The notes: generated by a model from the sequence alone, not told the origin. DNA of 59,370 nt from Acidobacteriota bacterium (GCA_011523845.1 WTFV01000272.1:1-59370), one strand, 5' to 3'. Shown: positions 43,992-53,042, counted from the first letter of the stretch. Numbers and translations: made by a program.

Positions 43992-44942
43992 ATGCGCGGG
44001 TTGTCGGTACTGACCGTCCTCACCAACGCGTTTCCGCTCTGGCTGCTCCTCGCCAGCGGCGTCGCCCTCGTCCGACCCGAGCTGTTCACCTGGTTCAGCG
44101 GACCGTTCATCACCGTCGGCCTGGGCGTCATCATGCTGAGCATGGGCATGACGGTGGGCTTCGAGGACTTCCGCCGCATCGGCCGCGAGCGGACCAGCGT
44201 CCTGCCCGGTGTCGCGCTGCAGTACACGGTGATGCCGCTGCTCGGTTGGAGCATCGGCTGGCTGCTGGACCTGCCGACGCCGTTCGCCGTCGGCCTCATC
44301 CTGGTCTCGTGCTGCCCCGGCGGCACCGCCTCGAACGTCATCGCGTTCCTGGCCCGGGCCGACGTCGCTCTCTCGGTGACGATGACCACGGCCTCCACAC
44401 TGCTCGCGGTGATCATGACGCCGACCCTGACCGCGCTGCTCGCCGGCAGCCGCATCGACGTGCCCGCCGGGGGACTGCTGCTCGACACCGTGCAGGTGGT
44501 CGTGCTGCCGGTGGTGGCCGGCGCCGTGCTCAAGGCGCGCTTCCCCGCCGCCTGCCGCCGCGTGCTGCCGGTGGCGCCGCTGGTGGCGGTGGCGACGATC
44601 GTGCTGATTGCCGCCTCGGTGATCGGCGGCGGACGCGAACAGGTCATCGAGGCGGGCGCCCGCCTGCTGCTCGCCGTGCTCTTCCTGCACGCCGGCGGTT
44701 TCGTGCTCGGCTACGGCACCGCCCGGCTGTGGACGGGTCGCGAGCAGGCCGCGCGCACCGCGGCGATCGAAGTGGGCATGCAGAACTCCGGACTCGGCGT
44801 GGTCCTGGCGCGGCAGAACTTCGCAAATCCGCTGGTGGCCATCCCGAGCGCGATGTCCGCGGTGATGCACTCGGTGGTGGGCAGCGTCGCCGCCGCCATC
44901 TGGCGGATGACGACGGAGCGGCCCCACGCGGAGCGGGAGTGA
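43992..44942 (+). CDS. BASS-family transporter (bile acid:sodium symporter-like)
   Basis: A 316-aa polytopic membrane protein with nine or so hydrophobic segments. The family features are the SMGMTVGFEDFRRI region, the discontinuous helix VSCCPGGTASNVIAFLARAD and the second inverted-repeat motif EVGMQNSGLGVVLARQNF. Bacterial homologues take up pantothenate, bile acid-like or other organic anions with sodium. The start ATG at 43992 overlaps a TACAAT-like box, so a later start is possible. The stop overlaps a short downstream frame (TGATG). Confidence 0.88.
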   Translation: MRGLSVLTVLTNAFPLWLLLASGVALVRPELFTWFSGPFITVGLGVIMLSMGMTVGFEDFRRIGRERTSVLPGVALQYTVMPLLGWSIGWLLDLPTPFAVGLILVSCCPGGTASNVIAFLARADVALSVTMTTASTLLAVIMTPTLTALLAGSRIDVPAGGLLLDTVQVVVLPVVAGAVLKARFPAACRRVLPVAPLVAVATIVLIAASVIGGGREQVIEAGARLLLAVLFLHAGGFVLGYGTARLWTGREQAARTAAIEVGMQNSGLGVVLARQNFANPLVAIPSAMSAVMHSVVGSVAAAIWRMTTERPHAERE

Positions 44943-45040
44943 TGTCGGCGGCCGCAGCGACGGCGGCGGCCGAAGTACCGCCGGAACCGGCCGGCCCGTC
45001 GTTCATCGACGAGCCGGCCGGTCGTGCCGTGCTGGATTGA
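44942..45040 (+). CDS. Short coupled open frame, 32 codons
   Basis: An ATG overlapping the BASS stop (TGATG) opens a 32-codon Ala/Pro/Glu-rich peptide ending PSFIDEPAGRAVLD. No recognised domain. It may be a genuine small protein or the relic of a larger gene; codon composition alone does not decide. Confidence 0.25.
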   Translation: MSAAAATAAAEVPPEPAGPSFIDEPAGRAVLD

Positions 45041-45069
45041 TCGCCGTTCGAGAAGTAAGGAGCTGACCG

Positions 45070-46345
45070 ATGAAGAGGCTCGCACTCGGCGTCGTTGCCT
45101 TCACGCTGCTGCTGCGGGCGCAACAACCGGGGCGTGGCGATCCTGGGCGAGACGCTCTACATGAGCACCCTCGACGCCCACCTGGTCGCGATCGACGCGC
45201 GCACCGGCAACCTGATCTGGAACCGCGAGGTGGCGGATCACCGGGGCGGCTACAGCAAGACCGCGGCGCCGCTCGTGGTCAAGGATCAGGTCGTGACGGG
45301 CATCGCGGGAGGCGAGTTCGGCATCCGCGGCTTCCTCGACTCGTACGACGCCGCCACCGGCGAGCAGGTGTGGCGCACCTACACCATCCCGGGACCGGAC
45401 CACCCGGACAACCAGAGCTGGTCCGGCGACTCCTGGCGCACCGGCGGATCGCCGACGTGGATCACCGGCTCGTACGATCCGGAGCTCGACCTCATCTACT
45501 GGGGCACCGGCAACCCGGGGCCGGACTACAACGGCGAGGTCCGGGGCGGCGACAACCTGTACTCCGACTCGGCCCTGGCCCTCGACGGAGACACCGGCGA
45601 GATGGCCTGGTACTTCCAGTTCACGCCGCACGACGTGCACGACTGGGACGCGATCCAGATTCCGGTGCTGGCCGATATCGACATCGGGGGCGAACCGCGG
45701 CAGGCGATGCTGTGGGCCAACCGCAACGGGTTCTACTACACCATCGACCGGCAGACCGGGGAGTTCCTCCTCGGCAGGGAGTTCGCGCGCCAGACCTGGG
45801 CCCAGGGACTCGACGAGAACGGCCGGCCGATCCGCGTCCCCGGCATGTTCCCCAACGAGGAGGGCATCGTCGTCTCGCCGCCGGCGGGCGGGGCCACCAA
45901 CTGGATGTCGCCCACCTACAGCCCGCGCACCGGGCTGCTCTACGTGATGTCCTACGACGGCGAGGCCCAGTTCTTCATCCGCGACGAGGAGTACGTGGAG
46001 GGCGACCGCTTCATCGGCGGCGGCCAGCAGCAGATCATGCCGGCCGACGAGTACACCAGCGCCGTGCGGGCCGTCGATCCCCGCACCGGCGACCGGCGCT
46101 GGGAGTACCGCGTCCAGCCGTGGACCTGGGCCGGCCTGCTCGCCACCGCGGGCGACCTCGTGTTCGGGGGCAGCATCGACGGCTACTTCTACGCGCTCGA
46201 CGCCGTCAGCGGCGAGCAGCTCTGGTACATGGCGGTGGGGGCCCAGGTGCGCGCAGCGCCGATCACCTATGCGGTGGACGGCGAGCAGTACGTGGCGATC
46301 GCGGCCGGCAACGTCGTTTACGCCTTCGGCCTCGACGACGACTGA
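45070..46345 (+). pseudogene. PQQ-dependent dehydrogenase with internal deletion and frameshift
   Basis: A signal-peptide start MKRLALGVVAFTLLLRA (frame of 45070) is followed, near 45114, by a jump to another frame that reads NRGVAILGETLYMSTLDAHL and then most of a PQQ alcohol-dehydrogenase propeller (WNREVADHRGGYSKTAAPLV, WYFQFTPHDVHDWDA, MLWANRNGFYYTIDR, WTWAGLLATAGDLVFGGSID). In full-length family members roughly 130-150 residues separate signal and NRGVA, so they have been deleted and the frame lost. The remainder to the stop at 46345 is intact. An internal start (the ATG near 45095 or later) might still produce a cytosolic fragment, but without the signal. Confidence 0.8.
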
Positions 46346-46464
46346 CCACTGCGACGCCGGCGGGCCGACCACGCACCAGTCGGACGACGATGCTGGCACA
46401 ATGGAAGAGCGGTGAAGGCGGAGACCGACCCGACGAAAGCCCTTCGCCCGAGGAGGTGGCGGCC

Positions 46465-46881
46465 ATGAAGCGGATCCTGACAACGGTGATGTGCATCCTC
46501 ATCCTGCTTTCCGCGGCGGCGCCGGCGGCGGCGCAGTCGCGCAAGACGACCGGCATCGTGTCTCTCCTGGCGGGGGCGGGCCTCGTGATCGCGGCGTTCG
46601 ACTACGAGACCGACATCTGCCCCGAGGGCTACAGCAGGCACACCTATCAGCACCAGCCGACGCAGTGCGTCTACGTCAGCCCGGACTGGCCGTTCGACAC
46701 GGACGTCCGCGACGCGACGACCGAAGCGACGTTCACGCGCCCCAAGCTCGCCTGGGCAGGCATCGGCGCCATCGGCCTCGGCGCCGTGCTTCTGACGCTG
46801 CCGGACAACCCCATAACGCAGGATCTCGACGTGCAGGTGTCACCGGAGCGCGTGGCGGTACGGCGGAAGTTCGGCTGGTAG
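46465..46881 (+). CDS. Exported/membrane hypothetical protein
   Basis: A 138-aa protein with a clear signal peptide (MKRILTTVMCILILLSAAAP...AQS), an AGGAGG ribosome site upstream, a short TM-like stretch (GIVSLLAGAGLVIAAFD), a Cys-containing middle (CPEGYSRHTYQ...CVYV) and a second hydrophobic segment (GIGAIGLGAVLLTLP). Not recognised. Confidence 0.65.
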   Translation: MKRILTTVMCILILLSAAAPAAAQSRKTTGIVSLLAGAGLVIAAFDYETDICPEGYSRHTYQHQPTQCVYVSPDWPFDTDVRDATTEATFTRPKLAWAGIGAIGLGAVLLTLPDNPITQDLDVQVSPERVAVRRKFGW

Positions 46882-46910
46882 GCGCCGCACGACGGGCCGA
46901 CTGACGGACC

Positions 46911-47150
46911 ATGCTGAAACTCCCGCTGAACGAGTACGCCGTTTTCTTGTGCCACGCCATTCGGGATTACGACTTCCCGGCCGTCACCTGCAGGTTCGAG
47001 CCGGGCCATAACGAGATCGTCGAGTGCACATGCCGCGGGAGCATGTACGTGGTGGAGAGATATATTGGGAACCTGCTGCGCAGTAAAGACCGGAGCGACG
47101 TGAAGGACGGACTGTCCAACGTGCTGTACTGGGGATGGGCTCAGACACCC
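46911..47150 (+). pseudogene. Fragment of a conserved hypothetical protein
   Basis: The frame begins MLKLPLNEYAVFLCHAIRDY and contains VVERYIGNLLRSKDRSDVKD followed by GLSNVLYWGWAQ, which I recall from longer conserved hypothetical proteins (RFIG.LLRS...V.DGLSNVL.WG.A). After about codon 80 the similarity stops, and the frame runs antisense through the next gene. It is therefore probably the 5' stub of a truncated gene. Confidence 0.45.
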
Positions 47151-47227
47151 TTGAGGGAATCGAAAGTGTCTCCCTGCTGCCGGGGCAGGGCCGCCGCCGG
47201 GAGCATACCGCGTGAAGAGGATCCGCA

Positions 47228-47437
47228 TTACGCTTTCCCGAACACGTCCTCCATGGGAACACCGTCCAGCCTGCCTTCCCGGTACGCAAGAAGCCTCTTC
47301 TCCGCTTCTTCGACCCAAACGTCGTCCAGAATTCTGTCCGGCTCATCGAGGCTCTTCAGCAGGCCCTCCACGAGCACGAAACGATCTTCCGGCTTGAGCT
47401 TCAAGGCTTCCTCCAGTAGTTCTCTTGCAATCATCAT
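47228..47437 (-). CDS. Addiction-module antitoxin-like protein, orphan
   Basis: About 69 aa. MMIARELLEEALKLKPEDRF, LVEGLLKSLDEPD and the end VWVEEAEKRLLAYREGRLDG match the small 'addiction module' (Unstab_antitox) family that usually precedes a RelE-type toxin. No RelE-like frame follows within the next several hundred bases on this strand, so it looks orphaned. Confidence 0.75.
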   Translation of the reverse strand: MMIARELLEEALKLKPEDRFVLVEGLLKSLDEPDRILDDVWVEEAEKRLLAYREGRLDGVPMEDVFGKA

Positions 47438-47579
47438 GTTCTCTGCCTTCCTCATCCTGGGCAGGGTACCAGACTTGCGCCGCTGAAGCCCAGGCCAGGT
47501 TCGTGGGCAGATCAGGAGCGTCTGCCACCAGTGGTCGTCGGGTCGGACGGGACCCTCGGTGTTGAAGAAACGCATGACT

Positions 47580-49163
47580 TCACATGCCCCAGACGGTGAT
47601 CGGCGCGCCGTCCGCCGCCGGATCGCGGCGGAAGATCTTCTCCTCCCAGGTCCGCTCCGGCGAACGGTCGAACACGATCAGGTGACCGGACTCCGCGCCG
47701 CAACGATCGAGGTAGCCCCGCGTCTGCGCCAGCCCTTCCGCGATGGTCCGCTCCAGTCCCCGGCGCCGCAGCTTGCACTCCACGACGAACTTGCGCGCGC
47801 GCCCGCCCTGCGGCCAGCGGATCAGCAGATCCGTGCGCCCCCTGCCCAACGCATACTCGCGCTCGATGACGCCGCCGCCGTTCACCACCCGCTGCAGGTG
47901 CGCCTGCAGCAGGAGTTGCGGGCCCGCCTCCCGATACTGCTCGAAGCGCTGCACCCAGTGCTCGGAATGCTCCCGGAAGAACGTCTGGAAGTCGGCGATC
48001 AGCCCCTCCACGTCCAGCGCGCCGTCCGCGCCCACGTACCACGCCCGCTCGTGCGGCAGGCCCGCCTGCACGGCGGCGTTCAGATGGCGCGGCACCACCT
48101 CGGCGTAGATCGGGTTGGCGATGTGCGGCGCGCCGCCGGGGTCCTGCGCGATCAATCCCAGGTCGCGCAGGTAGGCGATGTCCTCCTCCGACCACGCCTG
48201 CTCGCCGGCGCCGGCCAGGATCGGCTCGATCACCCGCCGCACCCGGTCCTCCCGAAGTCTGCGGGCCAGATCGTCGATGTGCGTGTCGCGCCGCAGGATC
48301 AGCCGCTCCTGGGCGTCCAGAACGTCGCCTTCCGCGATCGCGCGGGAACGGTTGCGGCCCACCTCGCTCTTGAAGCAGGCCTCCCGGCACAGCGCGTTCA
48401 CCAGCCACGGCTGCCCCGCGGTACGGGTCCAGACCGCCGCCGCCGCGCTCGCGGAGAACGCCTGCCCGGTCTCCGCCGTGTGCTGGGCCAGGAGCGCCCG
48501 GGTCTCCGCCTCCGTGAAGTCCCCCAGACGTAGTGACTCCGATTTGATGTTGAACGCGCTGCCGCCGAGCACCAGCGTGTCCTGCGCCGTCGAGTGGATG
48601 CGATAGTCGCGAACGTCCCGCACGCCGCACAGGATCACGCTGTGCGGAAAGCCGGCGGGCCGCTGGTCGTACCCCGCCCGCAGTTGCCGCAGCACGGACA
48701 GGAGCGTGTCGCCGATCAGCGTGTCGATCTCGTCGATCAGAACCACCAGCGGTCGCGGGTCGGCCCGGGCCCACCGGAACAGCACGTCGGTCAACGCGCC
48801 GTCCGGACCTTCGGTTTCGAGTGCGGCGCCCCGGAGACGGTCCGGCGTATCGTCGCCCAGGGTCACCCGCGCCCGGCGGGCGAGCTCGCCGAGCATGGCG
48901 CGCATCGCCCGCGCCGTGTCCTCGCGAGCCGCCTGCCCTACTTCGAAATCCGCGTACACGCAGCGGTAGTCGCCGCCGGCGTTCAGCAAATCGCGTAACG
49001 CCAGCAGCGCCGAGGTCTTGCCCGTCTGCCGAGGCGCGTGCACCACGAAATACGTCTTGTCCCGCACCAGGCCGAGCAACTCGTCGAGGTTCACCCGGTC
49101 GAGCGGCGGAATGTGGTAGTGGTCCGCTGCCACAACGGGACCCGCGACGCAGAACTTGCGCAT
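47580..49163 (-). CDS. AAA ATPase with C-terminal PD-(D/E)xK domain
   Basis: About 527 aa. Walker A is APRQTGKTS (residues ~43-51), Walker B LVVLIDEID (~136-144), and the region GQPWLVNALCREA follows, as in AAA_14/ATPase_2-type proteins. The C-terminal ~100 residues contain GRTDLLIRWP and KFVVECKLRR, the D...ExK core of a PD-(D/E)xK nuclease, as in the DUF1703/AAA_14 group common in mobile and defence regions. Start at 49163 with GGGAGG upstream. It seems to be a stand-alone single-gene unit. Confidence 0.78.
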   Translation of the reverse strand: MRKFCVAGPVVAADHYHIPPLDRVNLDELLGLVRDKTYFVVHAPRQTGKTSALLALRDLLNAGGDYRCVYADFEVGQAAREDTARAMRAMLGELARRARVTLGDDTPDRLRGAALETEGPDGALTDVLFRWARADPRPLVVLIDEIDTLIGDTLLSVLRQLRAGYDQRPAGFPHSVILCGVRDVRDYRIHSTAQDTLVLGGSAFNIKSESLRLGDFTEAETRALLAQHTAETGQAFSASAAAAVWTRTAGQPWLVNALCREACFKSEVGRNRSRAIAEGDVLDAQERLILRRDTHIDDLARRLREDRVRRVIEPILAGAGEQAWSEEDIAYLRDLGLIAQDPGGAPHIANPIYAEVVPRHLNAAVQAGLPHERAWYVGADGALDVEGLIADFQTFFREHSEHWVQRFEQYREAGPQLLLQAHLQRVVNGGGVIEREYALGRGRTDLLIRWPQGGRARKFVVECKLRRRGLERTIAEGLAQTRGYLDRCGAESGHLIVFDRSPERTWEEKIFRRDPAADGAPITVWGM

Positions 49164-49290
49164 CGTGGACACCTCCCGGCGCCGGTCGCGGCTGCCACCC
49201 GGCGTCGCTACAGCAGTTGTCCGCACAGCCTCGCGCCGGCAACCGCCCTCCGGGCGCCGCACGCGACGGTGACGGTCATGGAATCGCAGG

Positions 49291-49890
49291 TCAGCCGACC
49301 GCCCGTACCACCAGGGCCCGCAGCTCCGGCGCGAGGTCGAGGTCGAGCGCGGCCGCTCGGCCCCGCTCCGACATCTTCCGCCACGTCTTCCGCAGAATCC
49401 CGACGACCTTCTCGTCCTCGTGCTGCGCCGCGAAAGCCGCCAGGTAGTGGCTCAGGAAGACCAGACAGACCACGTCCTCGAGGAGCTGCACCTCGGGATC
49501 GGCCTTCGGCCGCTCCTTGCGGAGCAGCACCTGCACGCGCCTGACGGTGGCATCGTCGTAGCCGACCTCGCGCAGGATCCCGCCCGCGGTCTCGGCGTGG
49601 AAACCACCGAGATCGGTCCGCCAGCGACGGTATCCGTCGCGCCCTTCCGGAAAGCTGTCGCGCGGAACGGTCCAGCGCCTGATGTGCTGGCAGCGCACCG
49701 CCAGGCGAACAACCTCGGCAGCGTCCGGCGCGAAGCGCTCCAGCGCATCGGACATCCGCTGCGCGTAGAGCAGCTCCTTCGGATGGGAGACGCCGTCCAC
49801 CGTTTCGACGTTGGGATCCTCGGCGTTCGCGCGATCGAAGCGCGCAACGGCTTCACGGAAGCGCTTCGACGGATCGAGTATCCGGCTCAC
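49291..49890 (-). CDS. DUF4202 protein, sulfur-assimilation associated
   Basis: A 199-aa protein. KRFREAVARFDRANAEDPN, HPKELLYAQRMSDALERFAP and RCQHIRRWTVPRDSFPEGRD are typical of DUF4202, an HD-like family usually encoded beside ATP sulfurylase. Its position downstream of sat-cysC on the same strand fits. Molecular function unknown. Confidence 0.85.
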   Translation of the reverse strand: MSRILDPSKRFREAVARFDRANAEDPNVETVDGVSHPKELLYAQRMSDALERFAPDAAEVVRLAVRCQHIRRWTVPRDSFPEGRDGYRRWRTDLGGFHAETAGGILREVGYDDATVRRVQVLLRKERPKADPEVQLLEDVVCLVFLSHYLAAFAAQHEDEKVVGILRKTWRKMSERGRAAALDLDLAPELRALVVRAVG

Positions 49891-50066
49891 GCAGTCTGCA
49901 CCCGTCCATGTGAGAATCGGCGCAGCAGCACCTGTTCGTCAAGCGACGGGCCGGCGGTGCAACCGTCCCACCGGTCGGGGCGCGGCCCGAGCACGAGCAT
50001 CCGGCAGCGGACAGGCGCCGGCGGCGGCAGGGCCGTCTCTCGATCGAGCCTCCGCCCGCCGACGGC

Positions 50067-51791
50067 TCAGTCCGCCGCGCCGACGTAACCCGCCTTCTCC
50101 AGGTGCAGGATGATCCGCTGCGCGGCCTCGTCCGGGGTCAGCGCCGTCGTGTCGATCGCCAGCTCGGCGTCGGCGGGCGCCTCGTAGGGGTCGGATATCC
50201 CGGTGAACTCCTTGATGATGCCGGCCCGCGCCTTGGCGTAGAGCCCCTTGCGGTCGCGTTGCTCGCACACCTCCAGCGGCGTGTCCACGTGGACCAGCAC
50301 GAAACCGCCGACCGGCTCGATCATCGCGCGCACGTCCTTGCGCACGGCGTCGTACGGCGCGATGGGAGCGCAGACGGCGATGCCGCCGTTCTTGGTGATC
50401 TCGGAAGCGACGTAGCCGATGCGGCGGATGTTGATGTCGCGGTGCTCCTTCGAGAAGCCGAGCTCGCTCGACAGGTTCCTGCGTACCAGATCGCCGTCGA
50501 GCAACGTGACCGGTCGGCCGCCGAGCTCCAGGAACTTGACCAGGAGGGCGTTGGCGATGGTCGATTTCCCCGATCCGGACAACCCGGTGAAGAAGACGGT
50601 GAAGCCCTGCCGCTCCCGCGGCGGGTGGCTCCGGCGCAGCTCCTCGGCGACATCCGGGAAGGTGAACCAGGAAGGGATCTCCCTCCCTTCGGCGAGGCGC
50701 TCCCGCAGCTCGGTGCCCGAGATGTTCAGGGTGCGCATTCCCTCGGGAACCTCGTCGACCGGCAGGTACGAGTCGCGCTCCTCGACGTAGACCATCATCC
50801 GGAACGGGACCATCGTCACGCCGAGCTCGGCCTCGTGCTGGCGGAGCAGTTCCTGTGCGTCGTAGGGACCGTAGAACGGGTTGCCCGCCGAGTCGCTGCC
50901 CGGGCCGGCGTGGTCGCGCCCGACGATCAGGTGCGTGCAACCATGGTTCTTGCGGATGATCGCATGCCAGATCGCCTCGCGCGGGCCGCCCATCCGCATC
51001 GCGAGCGGCAACAGCGACAGCAGCGCCGTCTTCGACGGATAGCGTTGCAGCAAGGCCTGGTAGCACCGTACCCGGGTGTAGTGATCCACGTCGCCCGGCT
51101 TGGTCATCCCGACCACCGGGTGGATCAGCAGGCTGGCCTCGACCTCCTTGGCGGCGCGCAGCGTCAGCTCCTGGTGCGCCCGGTGCATGGGGTTGCGGGT
51201 CTGGAAGGCGACCACCTTCGTCCAGCCGAGCTTGGCGAACTCGGCGCGCAACTCGGCCGGCGTGTGGCGCAGCAACCGGTAGTCGTAGTGGGTCACCGGC
51301 TGCACGGCGGTGACCCGCCCCCCGACGTAGCACGGTTGCGTCCGATCGAGCAGGGGCGCGACGCCCGGGTGCTCCGGGTTGGTCGTTCCGAACACCGCCG
51401 CGGCTTCCGCCGTACGGTCGGGCCGCCAGACGTCCTCGACTTCGAGCGCGGCCAGCATCACGCCCTCCGCGTCGCGCAGCGCCAGGGAAGATCCGGGCGA
51501 CAACGAGGACGCCAGCGCCTCCGGGACGTCGAGCATAATCGGCACGGGCCACAGGGTCCCGTCGCCGAGGCGCATCTCCGCGCAGACCCGCTCGTGGTCG
51601 CTGCGGCCCAGGAAACCCGTGAGCGGAGAGAACGCGCCGCTGACCAGCAGCTCCAGGTCACAGAGCTGGCGCGGGGTCAGATCGTGAGACGGCCAGTCGC
51701 GGGACTCGGCCTTCAGTTCCGCGCCGCGATCGTCGCTGGCGAAGAGATCGACGAGGCCCCCGCCGTGGGGGGCAATCAGGTGGTCGGACAC
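50067..51791 (-). CDS. sat-cysC: Bifunctional sulfate adenylyltransferase / APS kinase
   Basis: A 574-aa fusion. The N-terminal ~380 residues are ATP sulfurylase: FQTRNPMHRAHQELTLRAAK (QxRNPxHxxH), VGRDHAGPG. The C-terminal ~180 residues are APS kinase with P-loop FTGLSGSGKSTIANAL and LLDGDLVRRNLSSELGFSKE. It starts with GTG after a GGGAGG site. It makes APS and PAPS from sulfate in the cytoplasm, feeding CysH encoded divergently. Confidence 0.95.
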   Translation of the reverse strand: MSDHLIAPHGGGLVDLFASDDRGAELKAESRDWPSHDLTPRQLCDLELLVSGAFSPLTGFLGRSDHERVCAEMRLGDGTLWPVPIMLDVPEALASSLSPGSSLALRDAEGVMLAALEVEDVWRPDRTAEAAAVFGTTNPEHPGVAPLLDRTQPCYVGGRVTAVQPVTHYDYRLLRHTPAELRAEFAKLGWTKVVAFQTRNPMHRAHQELTLRAAKEVEASLLIHPVVGMTKPGDVDHYTRVRCYQALLQRYPSKTALLSLLPLAMRMGGPREAIWHAIIRKNHGCTHLIVGRDHAGPGSDSAGNPFYGPYDAQELLRQHEAELGVTMVPFRMMVYVEERDSYLPVDEVPEGMRTLNISGTELRERLAEGREIPSWFTFPDVAEELRRSHPPRERQGFTVFFTGLSGSGKSTIANALLVKFLELGGRPVTLLDGDLVRRNLSSELGFSKEHRDINIRRIGYVASEITKNGGIAVCAPIAPYDAVRKDVRAMIEPVGGFVLVHVDTPLEVCEQRDRKGLYAKARAGIIKEFTGISDPYEAPADAELAIDTTALTPDEAAQRIILHLEKAGYVGAAD

Positions 51792-52001
51792 GGTGCGTAC
51801 TTCCTCCCGGCAGGTGATCGGACAACGTACAGAACCTCGTACTCTAGCACGCGGGCGCGACCGCTCCGCCGCGATCGCCGCGGTCCGGGTGCACGACGAG
51901 AGAGTGAGACCCCCGCCGGGAACGACGCCGAATCGCCAGGCTGCCAGTGGCAGGGGCGGTCATCTCACGAATCTGTCGTGCTCCCCCACGGTCCGGGCTG
52001 C

Positions 52002-52032
52002 TTGACGCACGACCCCGCGGCCGGGCTACAAT
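52002..52032 (+). promoter_or_regulatory. Promoter of the Cys leader / sulfur operon
   Basis: TTGACG (52002-52007) and TACAAT (52027-52032) form a good sigma70-type pair, though the spacer is long (19 nt). The predicted transcription start is near 52039, a few bases before the leader peptide ATG at 52052. Confidence 0.6.
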
Positions 52033-52051
52033 CCCCGGCTTGAGCACCGCG

Positions 52052-52153
52052 ATGACGACACCGCTGGACGTCTGCGCCTGTTGTTGCTGTTGCATGGGGC
52101 CCCGAGGGTTCCCCCGCGCCGACGGTCGTACCGCGTTGCACGCCGCTACGTAA
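52052..52153 (+). CDS. Cysteine-rich leader peptide (attenuator peptide)
   Basis: A 33-codon frame reads MTTPLDVCACCCCCMGPRGF and continues to a TAA at 52151-52153. Codons 8 and 10-14 are Cys, five in a row, using both TGT and TGC. It lies between a promoter and an intrinsic terminator, upstream of sulfate permease, CysH, siroheme and sulfite reductase genes. Ribosome stalling at the Cys run under low Cys-tRNA would be the signal, by analogy with amino-acid attenuators and with the poly-Cys upstream frames described in mycobacteria. A true leader need not be conserved outside the Cys run. Confidence 0.8.
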   Translation: MTTPLDVCACCCCCMGPRGFPRADGRTALHAAT

Positions 52154-52183
52154 ACGAGACAGAGCAATACGACGCACGACACG

Positions 52184-52220
52184 AAGGCCCGGGGGGCAAA
52201 CGCCCTCCGGGCTTTTTTTG
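52184..52220 (+). terminator. Intrinsic terminator of the Cys attenuator
   Basis: The arms AGGCCCGGGGGGC (about 52185-52197) and GCCCTCCGGGCT (52202-52213) form a strong G+C hairpin with a short AAAC-type loop, followed by seven Ts. It lies 30 nt after the leader stop and 29 nt before the TauE start. The C-run at 52111-52115 in the leader could pair with the G-run of the 5' arm, giving a possible antiterminator. Confidence 0.8.
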
Positions 52221-52248
52221 TGCCCGTGAGCCGTGCGTGGAACCTGAC

Positions 52249-53007
52249 GTGACCGACTTCTCCCCTACCGCCATAGGATTCGCCGCCGGCCTGCTGGTCG
52301 GCGCCACCTCGACCGGCGGCGGCGCCCTGCTGACGCCGGCGCTGATTCTGATCGCCCGTGTCCCTCCGTCGATCGCCATCGGCTCGGACGTGTTGATCGC
52401 CAGTGGAATGAAGCTGTTCGGCGGCGGGTTCTACGCGTTTCGCCGCGAGGTGCACTGGCCGACCGTCGGGCGCCTCGCCGCCGGCTCGGTTCCGGGTGCG
52501 CTGGTCGGAATGGCGATCCTCGACCGCATGCCCCTCGACCGGTTGGAGACCTGGCTGACGCACGCTCTCGGCGCCGTGCTCGTGGTCGCCGGCGCGGCGC
52601 TCCTGTTGCGCGTGACGCTCGCCGGTCGTCGGCCTCCGCAACGCACGCCGCCCGCGGCGGTGACCATCGGGCTCGGCTTCGCGATCGGTGTCCTGGTGAG
52701 CATGACCAGCGTAGGCAGCGGCTCGCTGCTGCTGTGCGTGCTGGCCCTCGGATATCCGCTGCAGGCGCGGGAGACCGTCGGAACCGACCTCGTTCACGCG
52801 CTCCTGCTCTCGGTCGTGGCGACGCTCGGCCACGCCGGCGCCGGCCGCGTCGACACCGCGCTGGCCGGCGCCGTGCTCGCCGGCGCCATACCGGGCGTGC
52901 TGGCCGGAGCACGGCTGGCAACCGGCGTACAGGAGCGGTCGTTGCGGACCGCGCTGGCGGTCGTGCTCGTCGCCGTCGGCGTGCCGCTGGCTGTTTTCGG
53001 GATGTGA
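52249..53007 (+). CDS. TauE/SafE-family sulfite exporter-like permease
   Basis: About 252 aa, start GTG at 52249. Two repeats of the TauE/SafE fold are visible: GFAAGLLVGATSTGGGALLT and IGLGFAIGVLVSMTSVGSGS, each with the Gly-rich loop. About seven TM segments. In sulfur-assimilation operons these proteins move sulfate, sulfite or other sulfur anions. First structural gene after the attenuator. Confidence 0.88.
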   Translation: MTDFSPTAIGFAAGLLVGATSTGGGALLTPALILIARVPPSIAIGSDVLIASGMKLFGGGFYAFRREVHWPTVGRLAAGSVPGALVGMAILDRMPLDRLETWLTHALGAVLVVAGAALLLRVTLAGRRPPQRTPPAAVTIGLGFAIGVLVSMTSVGSGSLLLCVLALGYPLQARETVGTDLVHALLLSVVATLGHAGAGRVDTALAGAVLAGAIPGVLAGARLATGVQERSLRTALAVVLVAVGVPLAVFGM

Positions 53008-53042
53008 CCGGCTTTGCATCGCCCTCGAGAAGGAGACGCCTC

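Noticed and set aside
51844..51960. Possible second leader peptide upstream of sat-cysC
   Set aside because: A minus-strand short frame ends in Ala-Cys but has no Cys run and is not followed by a terminator, so there is no evidence for attenuation of sat-cysC.
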